64,000 nt of DNA, from contig NZ_RYYU01000001.1 in NCBI RefSeq assembly GCF_003977605.1, positions 2,082,539 through 2,146,538 of the forward strand, in the 5' to 3' direction. The position numbers were made by a program, and so were the translations under genes. The notes under the pieces are model-generated. The model searched no databases. It was not told the origin of the DNA and was given only the letters and a program-made list of their open reading frames with translations. Shown one piece after another: positions 16,236-24,784 of the stretch (the stretch's first letter is position 1; the number at the start of each line of letters is the position of its first letter). The stretch is from Prevotella koreensis (GTDB taxonomy: Bacteria; Bacteroidota; Bacteroidia; Bacteroidales; Bacteroidaceae).

Positions 16236-17631
16236 AAATTATTGGGATGCACTGGTATTGATGCTCGCAGAAATGGCACCATACCTGCTATTGGGATTTT
16301 TCTTTGCCGGTTTGCTCCGCGCATTCGTGCCCAAAAACATCTATAAGAAACACCTTGCGCCACGCAATATGAAAAGTGTGGTTAAGGCAGCGGCACTCGG
16401 TATTCCGCTGCCATTGTGTTCGTGTGGGGTCATTCCCACCAGTGTTGGACTGCGACGAGAGGGAGCCTCACATGGCGCATGTACGAGTTTTCTCATCGCA
16501 ACGCCACAGACCGGTGTTGATTCCATTGCAGCCACATGGTCGCTTCTTGGTCCTTTCTTTGCCATCGTGCGCCCCATTGCGGCTCTTGTCACAGCGATGC
16601 TCGGTGGTTGGATGGTAAATCGTTTTGCGCGTGAGGATGAAGCATTGTCGGCAGCATCGGCAAAGAGCGGCGAGCACGACCACTGCGAATGTGGAGACGA
16701 TGCTTGCGGATGTGAAGAAAGTCACAGCCACGACGACCATCACCAGCACGAATGTGGCTGCGGTTGTAGCCATGAAGAACATGAGGAGAGTGGATTTTGG
16801 CAGAAATTCAGCAGTTCGATGCGTTACGCCTTTGTCGAAATGCTACAGGATGTGGGCAAATGGCTGGTTATAGGCTTACTCATTGCCGCGCTCATCACCG
16901 TTGCCGTGCCGAATGAATGGCTTGCCGCACTGCACGAATATAAACTCCTTAACATGCTAATCGTTCTGGCTGTGGCAATACCAATGTATGTCTGTGCTAC
17001 GGGAAGTATTCCTATCGCGGTGTCGCTGATGGCAAAAGGACTCACTCCGGGTGCCGCTTTGGTGTTGCTTATGGCCGGACCGGCGGTAAACAGTGCCTCG
17101 ATGCTCGTCATAGGTAAGGTGTTCGGTCGTCGCACGTTGTGGCTTTATATAGCATCGATTGTAATTGGTGCGATGCTCTTCGGACTTGGAATAGATTACC
17201 TCTTGCCACAGGATTGGTTCAGCGTGAGCAGTATGATAGGTGCCGGTGTCCATTGTTCCGATTGCATTGACGTTATGGATTGGGTATGGATAGCGATATT
17301 CCTTGTACTGCTTGTGAATGCTTTTGGTGCTCGTATGTTCCGTTCGCGCGGTTTGTCTCATAATCATGAGAAAGAGAACGGCAACGAGATACAGGCGAAT
17401 TGTTGCAAAGACCAAAGTGCGGTGGTAACAGCCTATGAGGTCAAAGAGATGTCTTGTAACCATTGTAAGGCAAATGTGGAGAAGATAATCGCTGGTATCG
17501 CGGGCGTGGAAAGTGTTGAGGTTGATCTCGTTAAAGGGCTTGCATACGTGACAGGAAAACACGACCACGATGAAGTGGTACGTCTGGTTACTGCTAATGG
17601 GTATAGGACAAGGTTGAGCGTTGAGGGTTGA
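16219..17631 (+). CDS. SO_0444-type Cu/Zn efflux permease with C-terminal HMA domain
   Basis: The 470-residue inner-membrane protein has two permease halves (helices in about 10-135 and 210-365). The first carries the PLCSCGVIPTSVGLRREGAS motif and the second a matching CATGSIPIAVSLMAKG motif. A long loop between them (about residues 148-195) is full of His and Cys (HDHCECGDDACGC, HDDHHQHECGCGC), as expected for metal binding. The C-terminus (about 398-465) is a heavy-metal-associated domain with MSCNHC. This matches SO_0444-family copper/zinc efflux transporters. The last codons (RLSVEG) and stop fall inside a heptamer repeat, so the C-terminus is partly repeat-derived. Metal specificity is not shown by the sequence. 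Confidence 0.9.
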   Translation: MLTFIENYWDALVLMLAEMAPYLLLGFFFAGLLRAFVPKNIYKKHLAPRNMKSVVKAAALGIPLPLCSCGVIPTSVGLRREGASHGACTSFLIATPQTGVDSIAATWSLLGPFFAIVRPIAALVTAMLGGWMVNRFAREDEALSAASAKSGEHDHCECGDDACGCEESHSHDDHHQHECGCGCSHEEHEESGFWQKFSSSMRYAFVEMLQDVGKWLVIGLLIAALITVAVPNEWLAALHEYKLLNMLIVLAVAIPMYVCATGSIPIAVSLMAKGLTPGAALVLLMAGPAVNSASMLVIGKVFGRRTLWLYIASIVIGAMLFGLGIDYLLPQDWFSVSSMIGAGVHCSDCIDVMDWVWIAIFLVLLVNAFGARMFRSRGLSHNHEKENGNEIQANCCKDQSAVVTAYEVKEMSCNHCKANVEKIIAGIAGVESVEVDLVKGLAYVTGKHDHDEVVRLVTANGYRTRLSVEG

Positions 17632-17757
17632 GGGTGTTTTGTTGAGCGTTGAGGGTTGAGGGTTGAGCGAATGTGAAGAAACGTTCTTTCCACTTCACCG
17701 TTCATAGTCCCCTTGATTTCACTCATCGCTCAACGCTCAACCCTCAACCCTCAACCA
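17613..17757. repeat. Heptamer (TTGAGSG) repeat arrays in inverted orientation
   Basis: Tandem TTGAGCG/TTGAGGG units at about 17613-17669 are mirrored by CGCTCAA/CCCTCAA units at 17726-17756, so the two arrays can pair as a long hairpin between the convergent permease and fecR genes. The first array overlaps the permease stop codon. The same unit occurs inside aminopeptidase P at about 33270-33312. Confidence 0.85.
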
Positions 17758-17764
17758 AAAAACT

Positions 17765-18601
17765 TCACTGCTCTTCGCAATGAATCTCCGCTCCGATGGT
17801 CTCTTTTATGATGTTCAGAATTTCCTGTAAGTTGTCTGTTTTGAACTCTGCGGTGAGACGTTTCGATGTTTTCGGGGCTACGAATTTTTTGTTAAAGCAT
17901 AATGAAAGGTCGGCCACCACCTCATCAATTCCTGCATTTTTGAACACGAGTGTGCCTGTTGCCCATGCCGTTTGGTTAGGCGAACCGGTAGGAATGAGGA
18001 GTGGTGACGCGTTGCCGGTGCGTATTTCCGCTTTCTGATTGCGTGACAGTATTATGGAATCTCTTGTTGCGTTTGCCGAGAAAGACACCCTCCCTTGTGA
18101 AACATAGACAGTAGTGGCTCGTCCGTTCTGTGTTATCTGGAAGCGCGTTCCGAGCACTCTGACTGTCGATACGCCGTTGTTCACGGTGAACGGATGCTTC
18201 TCATCACGTGCCACTTCAAAGTAAGCATCACCCTTTAGTCGCAATGTGCGTGGGTCACTGCTCTCGTAACTCAGTTCGGAGTGTGGTCGCAAGGCGATGC
18301 GCGAGTTGTCGGGCATTGTCACTATGCGTGCCGTGTCGGCTGCGGAAATTACCACTGTGTCATCCTTATTGGCAAGATATATCGATATTCCTATGCTTAT
18401 CAGCAGTAGGATTGAGGCTGCAATCCTTATTAGTGTAGAGCGTTTAACGTTCTTTCTCCACTTCGTTTCATCTCTTTCGCTCAACGCTAACCGTTCACCG
18501 TTCATCATCACCCGTTTCATCGCTTCATTGCAATCAAGTCTCCTACTGCGGTAGAACTTGGTGACGAACGCGAGGTTCTTGTCTTCAGTATTCTTATTCA
18601 T
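17765..18601 (-). CDS. FecR-family anti-sigma factor / sigma regulator
   Basis: The 278-residue protein has a short cytoplasmic N-terminus, one membrane helix (about 58-76, LIRIAASILLLISIGISIYL) and a periplasmic FecR domain. The domain shows the family blocks DNSRIALRPHSELSYE, RTLRLKGDAYFEVARDEKHPFTV and TVRVLGTRFQI, followed by a C-terminal STN-like segment (about 235-278). It should signal from the outer-membrane receptor to the ECF sigma factor. The start at 18601 overlaps the stop of the DUF4249 gene (ATGAATAA), so it is the last gene of the receptor operon, not next to the sigma gene. A stretch near residues 28-36 is encoded by heptamer-like sequence. Confidence 0.9.
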   Translation of the reverse strand: MNKNTEDKNLAFVTKFYRSRRLDCNEAMKRVMMNGERLALSERDETKWRKNVKRSTLIRIAASILLLISIGISIYLANKDDTVVISAADTARIVTMPDNSRIALRPHSELSYESSDPRTLRLKGDAYFEVARDEKHPFTVNNGVSTVRVLGTRFQITQNGRATTVYVSQGRVSFSANATRDSIILSRNQKAEIRTGNASPLLIPTGSPNQTAWATGTLVFKNAGIDEVVADLSLCFNKKFVAPKTSKRLTAEFKTDNLQEILNIIKETIGAEIHCEEQ

Positions 18602-19619
18602 GGCTTTTAATGATGATTTCTTTTTGTGAAATATTATATCCCGCAACTATGCCCAATCCTCCGTTCACGTTGCTATATACAGGCATCAGAACTGATAGAC
18701 CGGCTTCTCCCAACTCGTTGTTGTAGGTGTCATTGAGAGACTTCATGAAGCGATAGAACTCCGGTGTGATGCTGAACAGGGTTGCAGTGTAAGAGTGTCG
18801 TATTATATCTTCTTCGTCTATTGTCATTTTGTGATAAACATCTTCCGAGTCCTTGATGTAATAATCAGTCTCGGTTGGTTGGAGACAGAGGTTCATGGCG
18901 TATTCTTTCCCTGCGATACCTTCATCGGTGAAGAAGTAAAAATTGTTCAAGAACTTGCTTCCTTCCTCGTTAAACATCAGGTTGGCGAAGTTTACTCCTG
19001 ACAGCAGAGGCTCGTATTGTGTGTCCACCGTGGAAAGGAACTCCAAGGTGTCACGACATTCAACCTTTATCAAATTATCGTTCTCGTCATATTTATAACG
19101 TTTTCCTACAATCAATTTCTCCACCACCTGTACGGCATAGCGGTTGCTTTCTCCGGCCGGGTCTTTGAATATCAGTGCCAGATGTTGCTTCTTGTATATC
19201 CCGCTTCCTTTCACATCAGAGGTCAAGTCCTTTATTGGCACGGCCTCAGGGATAATAGTTTCTCCCCATGCGTGTGGCAAACCGTCTGCCTGAACATCAA
19301 CCCTCACCCTGTCACCACTCTTCTGTTGTGCATTGGTAGCATAGAATACGCGCTTGCTTTCGAGTCTTCTCACACCCTGCTGTGTGCCGTTCAGATTATA
19401 GTTTAGTGCTGTCACATTCGGCCTTTTGAAATCCCCCGGCTTATTGCCGGTTGAAGATTTGCTCTCCGAAACGAACACCTCCGTATATCCGTTTGCCGTC
19501 GGGAAGCAGTTTATCACAGCCTTTGGCGGACCGATGAGTTTTCCTATCTCTATGTCTCTGTCCATTTGGCATGAAACGAATAATGCCGTTGCCATTAATA
19601 TTATAATGTATTTCTTCAT
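18594..19619 (-). CDS. DUF4249 family lipoprotein
   Basis: The 341-residue protein starts with a lipoprotein signal (MKKYIIILMATALFVSCQ, lipobox cysteine at about residue 17). It continues with DUF4249 features: an early strand region (VINCFPTANGYTEVFVSES), a central all-beta part, and a C-terminal NVNGGLGIVAGYNIS stretch (about 322-336). Such proteins are usually encoded right after a TonB-dependent receptor in Bacteroidota and are thought to sit on the outer membrane with it. It starts six bases after the receptor stop and overlaps the fecR start by eight bases. Ligand unknown. Confidence 0.88.
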   Translation of the reverse strand: MKKYIIILMATALFVSCQMDRDIEIGKLIGPPKAVINCFPTANGYTEVFVSESKSSTGNKPGDFKRPNVTALNYNLNGTQQGVRRLESKRVFYATNAQQKSGDRVRVDVQADGLPHAWGETIIPEAVPIKDLTSDVKGSGIYKKQHLALIFKDPAGESNRYAVQVVEKLIVGKRYKYDENDNLIKVECRDTLEFLSTVDTQYEPLLSGVNFANLMFNEEGSKFLNNFYFFTDEGIAGKEYAMNLCLQPTETDYYIKDSEDVYHKMTIDEEDIIRHSYTATLFSITPEFYRFMKSLNDTYNNELGEAGLSVLMPVYSNVNGGLGIVAGYNISQKEIIIKSHE

Positions 19620-19625
19620 GTTATT

Positions 19626-22163
19626 TCAAAATTTCAAAGTGTAACTTATTGATGGAATGATTGGTATAAACCCTCTCGCTTTTATCTTCGTGGTGTTGTC
19701 CTTTTCGCTGACTGTACGCAGGAACATTGAGTTCAGACGGTTATACGCGTTATATATGCTTATGTTGAATATGCGCTCACGACCGCGTCGGGTGATATGG
19801 TGTAGGTTAAATCCCACGTCCATACGGTGATAAGTGGGTAGTATTATGTTGTTTGGCCTTTCGTATGTCCAGTAATATCCCATGTACTCTGAACCTACAT
19901 TGGTGCTCGGTTTGCCCTCTGTGTCCTTTCCAATGTAACCGCTTGCCACGTCAGGTAGTGTCGGCCCTTCTGCCAGTTGGGTGGAATATGTGGCGCGATG
20001 CCCCGTTCGGCATATCCATGCCATGTACATTTCTGCCTTGCGTCCCAGCTTCAGTCGGGCGGTGATATTGAACTTATGCCGACTGTCGAACTTGTCGTAG
20101 AACCAACCATTGTATAGGTCCGGGAAGTTACGCCGGTTCCATGAGAGCGTGTATGAGGCATCCACCGTGAGGCGTGAGGAATGATAAGAAGCGTCTGCCT
20201 CTATGCCGTAGAACCTGCCCCGTCCGTCGCTCATATAACTATCCCAGTTGTCTGCCGGTGTCTGCACATACCATCTCGACGATGACATCAGTGCGTGACG
20301 CGACTCTTTCCAATATGCTTCGAGCGATACGAACCATTTTTTGCTCAACTGAACGTATGCTCCTGCTGCCAATTGTATCGAACGCATGGGTCGCAGTCGT
20401 GGTGTCGTGGGCACCCAGTAGTCGGTGGGCAGTGATAGATATGAGTTGCTTATGCAGTGTATATTCTGTGTCATCTCCGACAATGAAAACTTTAACGATG
20501 TGGAATGTGATGCCTGATATTTCAGTGCCACGCGCGGGTCAATGTTCCGGAACGTCTTTTCCGAACCATTGGCCGTGAGTGTTCTGAACAGTCCGGCTCG
20601 CATTCCGATGTTCAGATTCCAGCGTTCGCCGATGTGCATCTCATCTTCCACGTAAACGTTTGCTTCTGTGGCATATTGTGTTCCGGCAACACTGATGTTT
20701 GAAGTGTCGGTAGGTGTGATGTTCGTACCATAACTGTCATACTGCTGTCGTGTCTGTGGTCGGAACACATGTTGCATAATATCGCCTCCGAAGTGAATAT
20801 CATGGCGCATCGATGGCCGCCAATGCAGTTCGGCTCGTGTGCCGAAATCGTTTACCGACGAGTTGTATAGGCGTTTTGTTACGCTTGAATAAGCATCCGA
20901 AGAGCCTTTCTTTTGATATAACGTATTGTATTCGTAGTGCGAACGATAGCGTGAAAACAGTGCGCAGAAGTCGGCCGTAAGCGTCTTGCCCAACATGCCT
21001 TTCCAGCCTGCTGCGATGTTTATGTTGCCGTATGAGATTTTCAAATTTTCGTTATCGGTATTATTTTCATCTTCCATATCTTTCTTTATTTTCAGGTAGT
21101 CTTTGCTTGAGTACAGGCTCAGATAAATGCTGCTGCGTGCCGACAAACGGTGTGTTAGTTTAGCGTTTATGTCATGCAAGAAATATCTGAAGTCCATTTT
21201 GTTATCCTTGTTGTTCTTGTTATGTATATAAATTGCCGGTACGGTCACGAAGTCCATCCATGTTCGGCGCACTCCGAGCACGTAGGTCGTACTGTATCCC
21301 TGTCTCTCTCCGCGCTCAATCTGTTGGCGTTCTCGTCGCAGTTTGATAGGCCCTTGAAACATCAGTCTGCCGTCTATCAGTCCTATATTCAGCAGTCCGT
21401 GTCCTCTAATACTGTCTCCATCGATGGTATGCACATCTGTCACCGACGACAGTCTGCCACCAAAGCGTGCAGGGAAACCACTCTTATAAAAATCGGTTTG
21501 CCTTATCACGTCGGTGTTGAAAGCAGAGAACAGACCGATGGCGTGACTGTTTCCATAGACCGGAGTCCTGTCAATGAGGAACAAGTTCTCGTCATTGTTC
21601 CCGCCGTGTACGTGCATGCCCGATGTCAGTTCCACTCCCTCTTGCACTCCCGAAGTGCGTTGCAGCGTCTTCAGAAGGTCGGGCGATGACAGCACAGAGA
21701 ACTCTGTGTTCAGTTCGGCAGACGACAGTGTGCGTTTACCGGTCTGCGTGGAGAGAACTCGCGAATGCATATCGCCGCGCACCACAACCTCATCAAGACT
21801 GTCGGAGCGGAAAATCTCTGCCTCCATTTCTTCATGCTTCTGCTCTCGTTGAGCCTTCATCTGCTTCTTCACGCGTTTCTTTTCGCGCCTTTTTGCATTT
21901 TCTTGGAACAGCATCACATAGTCGCCTTTCTGCCGGAACGTTATTCCGGAGTTGTGGAAAAGCATTCTCAACCGCTGTTTCAGATTGCCCACGAGTGGCA
22001 AACCGCTGTATTCCACGTCAATCGGAAGGCTGCTTTCATAAACGAAACTCACTTGCTTTTCGTGCTTGAGCCGTTCCATTTCCTCCCGGATAGTGGTCTT
22101 GTTCTGTGCCAGACAGATGGCAGGCAGTATTGACAGCGCGAGGAAGAGCATGATGTTTTTCAT
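19626..22163 (-). CDS. TonB-dependent receptor with N-terminal STN signalling domain
   Basis: The 845-residue protein has a signal peptide (about 1-19), an STN domain (about 22-90, with KQVSFVYESSLPIDVEY and LRMLFHNSGITFRQKGDYVML), and a highly charged linker rich in Lys, Arg and Glu (about 90-120). The plug (about 125-240, with LSSPDLLKTLQRTSGVQ and a VHGGNNDENLFLIDRTPVY segment) precedes a long barrel ending ISYTLKF. The STN domain is the usual contact for a FecR-type regulator, and fecR is two genes downstream. The operon order is receptor, DUF4249, fecR; the ECF sigma gene lies 0.6 kb upstream on the same strand, separated by an oppositely directed lipoprotein gene. Confidence 0.92.
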   Translation of the reverse strand: MKNIMLFLALSILPAICLAQNKTTIREEMERLKHEKQVSFVYESSLPIDVEYSGLPLVGNLKQRLRMLFHNSGITFRQKGDYVMLFQENAKRREKKRVKKQMKAQREQKHEEMEAEIFRSDSLDEVVVRGDMHSRVLSTQTGKRTLSSAELNTEFSVLSSPDLLKTLQRTSGVQEGVELTSGMHVHGGNNDENLFLIDRTPVYGNSHAIGLFSAFNTDVIRQTDFYKSGFPARFGGRLSSVTDVHTIDGDSIRGHGLLNIGLIDGRLMFQGPIKLRRERQQIERGERQGYSTTYVLGVRRTWMDFVTVPAIYIHNKNNKDNKMDFRYFLHDINAKLTHRLSARSSIYLSLYSSKDYLKIKKDMEDENNTDNENLKISYGNINIAAGWKGMLGKTLTADFCALFSRYRSHYEYNTLYQKKGSSDAYSSVTKRLYNSSVNDFGTRAELHWRPSMRHDIHFGGDIMQHVFRPQTRQQYDSYGTNITPTDTSNISVAGTQYATEANVYVEDEMHIGERWNLNIGMRAGLFRTLTANGSEKTFRNIDPRVALKYQASHSTSLKFSLSEMTQNIHCISNSYLSLPTDYWVPTTPRLRPMRSIQLAAGAYVQLSKKWFVSLEAYWKESRHALMSSSRWYVQTPADNWDSYMSDGRGRFYGIEADASYHSSRLTVDASYTLSWNRRNFPDLYNGWFYDKFDSRHKFNITARLKLGRKAEMYMAWICRTGHRATYSTQLAEGPTLPDVASGYIGKDTEGKPSTNVGSEYMGYYWTYERPNNIILPTYHRMDVGFNLHHITRRGRERIFNISIYNAYNRLNSMFLRTVSEKDNTTKIKARGFIPIIPSISYTLKF

Positions 22164-22194
22164 TCTTTTTTCTCTTTTTTGCCATGACGTGATT

Positions 22195-22317
22195 ATACAT
22201 TCATATCCCCCATATCACTGTTGTTAATAAAAATTAAAGTCCCTATTTTCCTTTACAAAAGCCTGCTATGTCATCATTCTTTTGTTTTTTTAACACCGAG
22301 AATATGGGGTAATGTAT
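22195..22317. promoter_or_regulatory. Divergent regulatory region with paired ATATGGGG / AATGTAT motifs
   Basis: On the + strand ATATGGGG (22302-22309) and AATGTAT (22311-22317) precede the lipoprotein gene. On the minus strand ATATGGGG (complement of 22208-22215) and AATGTAT (complement of 22195-22201) precede the receptor gene. Neither side has a TAnnTTTG box, so the motif pair may be the promoter recognised by the local ECF sigma factor or an operator. The two words are separated by one base on one side and six on the other. Confidence 0.45.
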
Positions 22318-22357
22318 GAAATAACCGTTATAAGAATGTATTTTTAAAATAATAATT

Positions 22358-22771
22358 ATGATGAAAAAGAAGTTTACTTATCTTCTCATGGCAATGGCCA
22401 TGATGTTTACGGTTACCTCTTGCGGTGACGATGTAGAAACGCTTATTACCGGAAAGACGCTGAAAAACACAGAGTGGAGCGGTTCGTTCACAAAGATGAA
22501 GGACGGCGTAGTAGATGAAGTGAAACCTGTCACAATGAATTTCGACAGCGACAATCACGGTACGTACGTGCTGAATGACAAGACCTGTGAGTTTGATTTT
22601 GCCATCAACGGAACCAAATTCTCCTTGATGCACGGCTATTACACCGATGTGAACGGCACATACGAAATGGAGTCAACGGTTCTCGGCAACACTCTCGTTA
22701 TGAGTAAGACCGAAGGCAACAGGACGGAAACGTTCAAACTAAACCGTGGAAATTCAAATCAGGACAAGTAG
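22358..22771 (+). CDS. Small lipocalin-like lipoprotein of the ECF locus
   Basis: The 137-residue product has a lipoprotein signal peptide (MKKKFTYLLMAMAMMFTVTSC, lipobox Cys at about residue 22). A small all-beta mature domain follows, with NTEWSGSFTKMKDG, a MNFDSDNHGTYVL strand and a C-terminal TETFKLNR strand, resembling lipocalin-like lipoproteins of Bacteroidota. It is divergent from the receptor operon with shared motifs upstream, and its 3' end overlaps the 3' end of the convergent sigma gene by 13 bases. It may be a further member of the same regulon. Either of the two first Met codons (22358, 22361) could be the start. Confidence 0.75.
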   Translation: MMKKKFTYLLMAMAMMFTVTSCGDDVETLITGKTLKNTEWSGSFTKMKDGVVDEVKPVTMNFDSDNHGTYVLNDKTCEFDFAINGTKFSLMHGYYTDVNGTYEMESTVLGNTLVMSKTEGNRTETFKLNRGNSNQDK

Positions 22772-23268
22772 GACAATAAATAAATGAATTTGCCGGCCTT
22801 GCCTCTCAACGTACGCAGGGCACGGCTTATAAGATGCTCGACGGTTTTGATTGAGATATCCAGTTCGTCGGCAATCTCCCGATAGCGCATACCGTCGCGC
22901 TTGCTCATCAGCAACACCTCGCGCTGACGTGCCGGAAGGGCATCGATGGCAGTCCAAAGTTCCGCTTCGTTAAGTGAACGGTCGGCAGCCTCTTCGTCAG
23001 ATATTTCGCCGTCGATGTCGTGGGGTTTTATGTCTTCGCACTTGTTGCCGGCGTTGCGAAGATAGTCTATACAACGATTACGGGTGGCAGAATAGAGATA
23101 TGCTTTGGTGTTCTCTATCTCTGCCCCTTTTCTTATTCTCTCTATAAGGCGGAGGAAAGACTCTTGCACGATGTCCTCTGCGGCATCAATGTCTTGCAGA
23201 TAGTGTAGCGCATAGAGGCAGAGCGGCCTGTAATGGTAGCGGAAAAGAAGGTCGGTATTGGTTTCCAT
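22759..23268 (-). CDS. ECF-family RNA polymerase sigma factor
   Basis: The 169-residue protein shows sigma region 2 (about 1-75: YRPLCLYALHYLQDIDAAEDIVQESFLRL and SATRNRCIDYLR) and region 4 (about 105-160: LPARQREVLLMSKRDGMRYREIADELDISIKTVEHLISRAL). Regions 1.1 and 3 are missing, so it is an ECF sigma factor, of the FecI-like type found with FecR and TonB-dependent receptors in Bacteroidota. It lies upstream of the receptor operon and probably drives it. The oppositely oriented lipoprotein gene sits in between. Confidence 0.93.
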   Translation of the reverse strand: METNTDLLFRYHYRPLCLYALHYLQDIDAAEDIVQESFLRLIERIRKGAEIENTKAYLYSATRNRCIDYLRNAGNKCEDIKPHDIDGEISDEEAADRSLNEAELWTAIDALPARQREVLLMSKRDGMRYREIADELDISIKTVEHLISRALRTLRGKAGKFIYLLSYLS

Positions 23269-23334
23269 GACTTACATTGCGTTCCGTATTATGCGCCTAC
23301 ATATATAAATATGCTGCAATCATTATTCAAAAGC

Positions 23335-23374
23335 CGGGAATCAAGAAAACCGTTTATGATTTTCTTGGTTCCCG
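23335..23374 (-). terminator. Terminator of mdh
   Basis: A 15-bp stem (23335-23349 with 23360-23374, one G-T pair) is followed on the minus strand by GCTTTTG. It lies 30 bases after the mdh stop codon and upstream of the sigma gene start. Confidence 0.8.
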
Positions 23375-23403
23375 ACTCTTTATTTATTATTGTATTTTCA
23401 ATA

Positions 23404-24396
23404 TTACAAGTTCGGGTTGATCTTGTTCCACTCGCTCACCGGAGGAACGATGTTGAGCGTTACAAGTTCGTCGCGCATTTTGCAGAGGTGCTCGTAACTT
23501 GCGTCGAGTTTTGCGTTCTCTTCAGGTGTTCCCTGTGGAACTTCAAACTTAGCGCCTTCGCTTGTCATGCTGGTCTGCATTGCCATCATGATGTGGTCAT
23601 ACTTCTCAGTCTTTACATAAGTACCTACAGGGAAACGGAATGTCTCGCCACCCATGGCTGCGCGTATCATCTCAACAGAGAGATATGACGGGCTTTGGAA
23701 AGAACTGCGACCGCGGAGTTCGATAATCTTGGCACCACCCTTGGTCACGTCGGTCTTCATCTGCTCCCATTCTGCTACCGGGAACTCGTCAGTACCGATG
23801 ATGTCGGTCAGTTTGCGACCTGCCACTTTTACGTGACTGCCGAATACTGCCATCTGCTCACCGTGTCCGCCGTATGTTGCACAACCGGTGATTTCGTCTT
23901 GCATAACGTTGAATTTCTTTGCCAATGCGCTCTGGAGGCGTGTTGTGTCAAGACCTGCGAGTGTTGTTACCTGACCCGGTTTCAGTCCTGAGTAGAGCAG
24001 AGTTACAAGACCGGTGAGGTCAGCCGGGTTGAAGATGATAACCACATGCTTCACATCGGGGCAGTATTTCTTTATGTTCTTTCCCAATTCCTCTGCTATC
24101 TTGCAGTTGCCGGCCAGCAAATCCTCGCGTGTCATGCCTGCCTTGCGTGGCGCACCACCCGAAGAGATGATATATTTAGCGTTCTTGAAAGCCTCTTCCA
24201 CGTCTGTGGTAGCAGTGATTTTCACGTTGCCGAAGCCACTTTGGCGCATCTCCTCTGCCACACCTTCCGGTGAGAACACGTCATAAAGGCAGATGTCGTT
24301 TGTCAGACCCATCATCAATGCTGTCTGAACCATGTTTGAACCAATCATTCCGGCTGCGCCGACGATTGTGAGTTTCTCGTTTGTTAAAAATGCCAT
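23404..24396 (-). CDS. mdh: Malate dehydrogenase
   Basis: The 330-residue protein belongs to the lactate/malate dehydrogenase family: NAD-binding GAAGMIGSN (about 13-21), IISSGGAPRKAGMTREDLL active loop (about 75-95), IFNPADLTG, the substrate-binding Arg in LAGLDTTRLQSAL, and the catalytic His in CATYGGHGEQM (about 178-188). It interconverts malate and oxaloacetate and probably works in the reductive branch to succinate. Length and sequence match the Bacteroidales form annotated as Mdh. It is monocistronic, with an upstream TAACTTTG box (complement of 24439-24446) and a terminator downstream. Confidence 0.9.
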   Translation of the reverse strand: MAFLTNEKLTIVGAAGMIGSNMVQTALMMGLTNDICLYDVFSPEGVAEEMRQSGFGNVKITATTDVEEAFKNAKYIISSGGAPRKAGMTREDLLAGNCKIAEELGKNIKKYCPDVKHVVIIFNPADLTGLVTLLYSGLKPGQVTTLAGLDTTRLQSALAKKFNVMQDEITGCATYGGHGEQMAVFGSHVKVAGRKLTDIIGTDEFPVAEWEQMKTDVTKGGAKIIELRGRSSFQSPSYLSVEMIRAAMGGETFRFPVGTYVKTEKYDHIMMAMQTSMTSEGAKFEVPQGTPEENAKLDASYEHLCKMRDELVTLNIVPPVSEWNKINPNL

Positions 24397-24438
24397 AACT
24401 GTTTGTTTTTATTATTATAAATAATGATACTCTGCCTG

Positions 24439-24446
24439 CAAAGTTA
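24439..24446 (-). promoter_or_regulatory. Putative -7 promoter box of mdh
   Basis: On the minus strand TAACTTTG matches TAnnTTTG, 42 bases before the ATG. A TTTG at -33 is only 16 bases away from it, so spacing is not ideal. The 24447-24690 stretch shows no convincing gene. Confidence 0.5.
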
Positions 24447-24695
24447 GAAAAAAAAAGTGTAACAAAACCTATTCCCTTGGAATAAAAGTGTTATATTTTC
24501 TAAAAGATGCGGCATCAGGGGCATATAGCGTTGTTCCTCACAGATAAATGCATATCCGACATGGAAATTGATAAGCATTTGTCTCACTCCTTATATATAA
24601 CGATGAACTCGCGTATCAATAATTACCAATTACAAGTTGGTATCGGACGATTTTCAGTAAAAACGCCGCATAATCTGCGTTATTTTACAAAATTT

Positions 24696-24727
24696 TTTGG
24701 CGATTTGGAATTATTTTAGTAGTTTTG
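24696..24727 (+). promoter_or_regulatory. Promoter of the Fic gene
   Basis: TTTG at 24696-24699, a 20-base spacer and TAGTTTTG at 24720-24727 match the consensus. The ATG at 24785 follows after 57 bases. Confidence 0.7.
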
Positions 24728-24784
24728 TCGCAGAAATTGCGACGATATAGGTACTATTTCGTTGCACAAAAATAAGAAAGTGTT

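Noticed and set aside
17613..17757. Heptamer arrays considered as a CRISPR array
   Set aside because: Units are seven bases without spacers and in inverted arrangement; no Cas gene is nearby. No CRISPR array was seen anywhere in the window.
24600..24625. GAACTCGCGTAT near 24605 considered as a solo IS982 end
   Set aside because: Only about 12 bases match, without the following GGG(A/T)TAAG part; too short to support an IS remnant.
24507..24719. 70-codon open frame between mdh and the Fic gene
   Set aside because: It covers the Fic promoter and shows no conserved motif or signal peptide; most likely chance.
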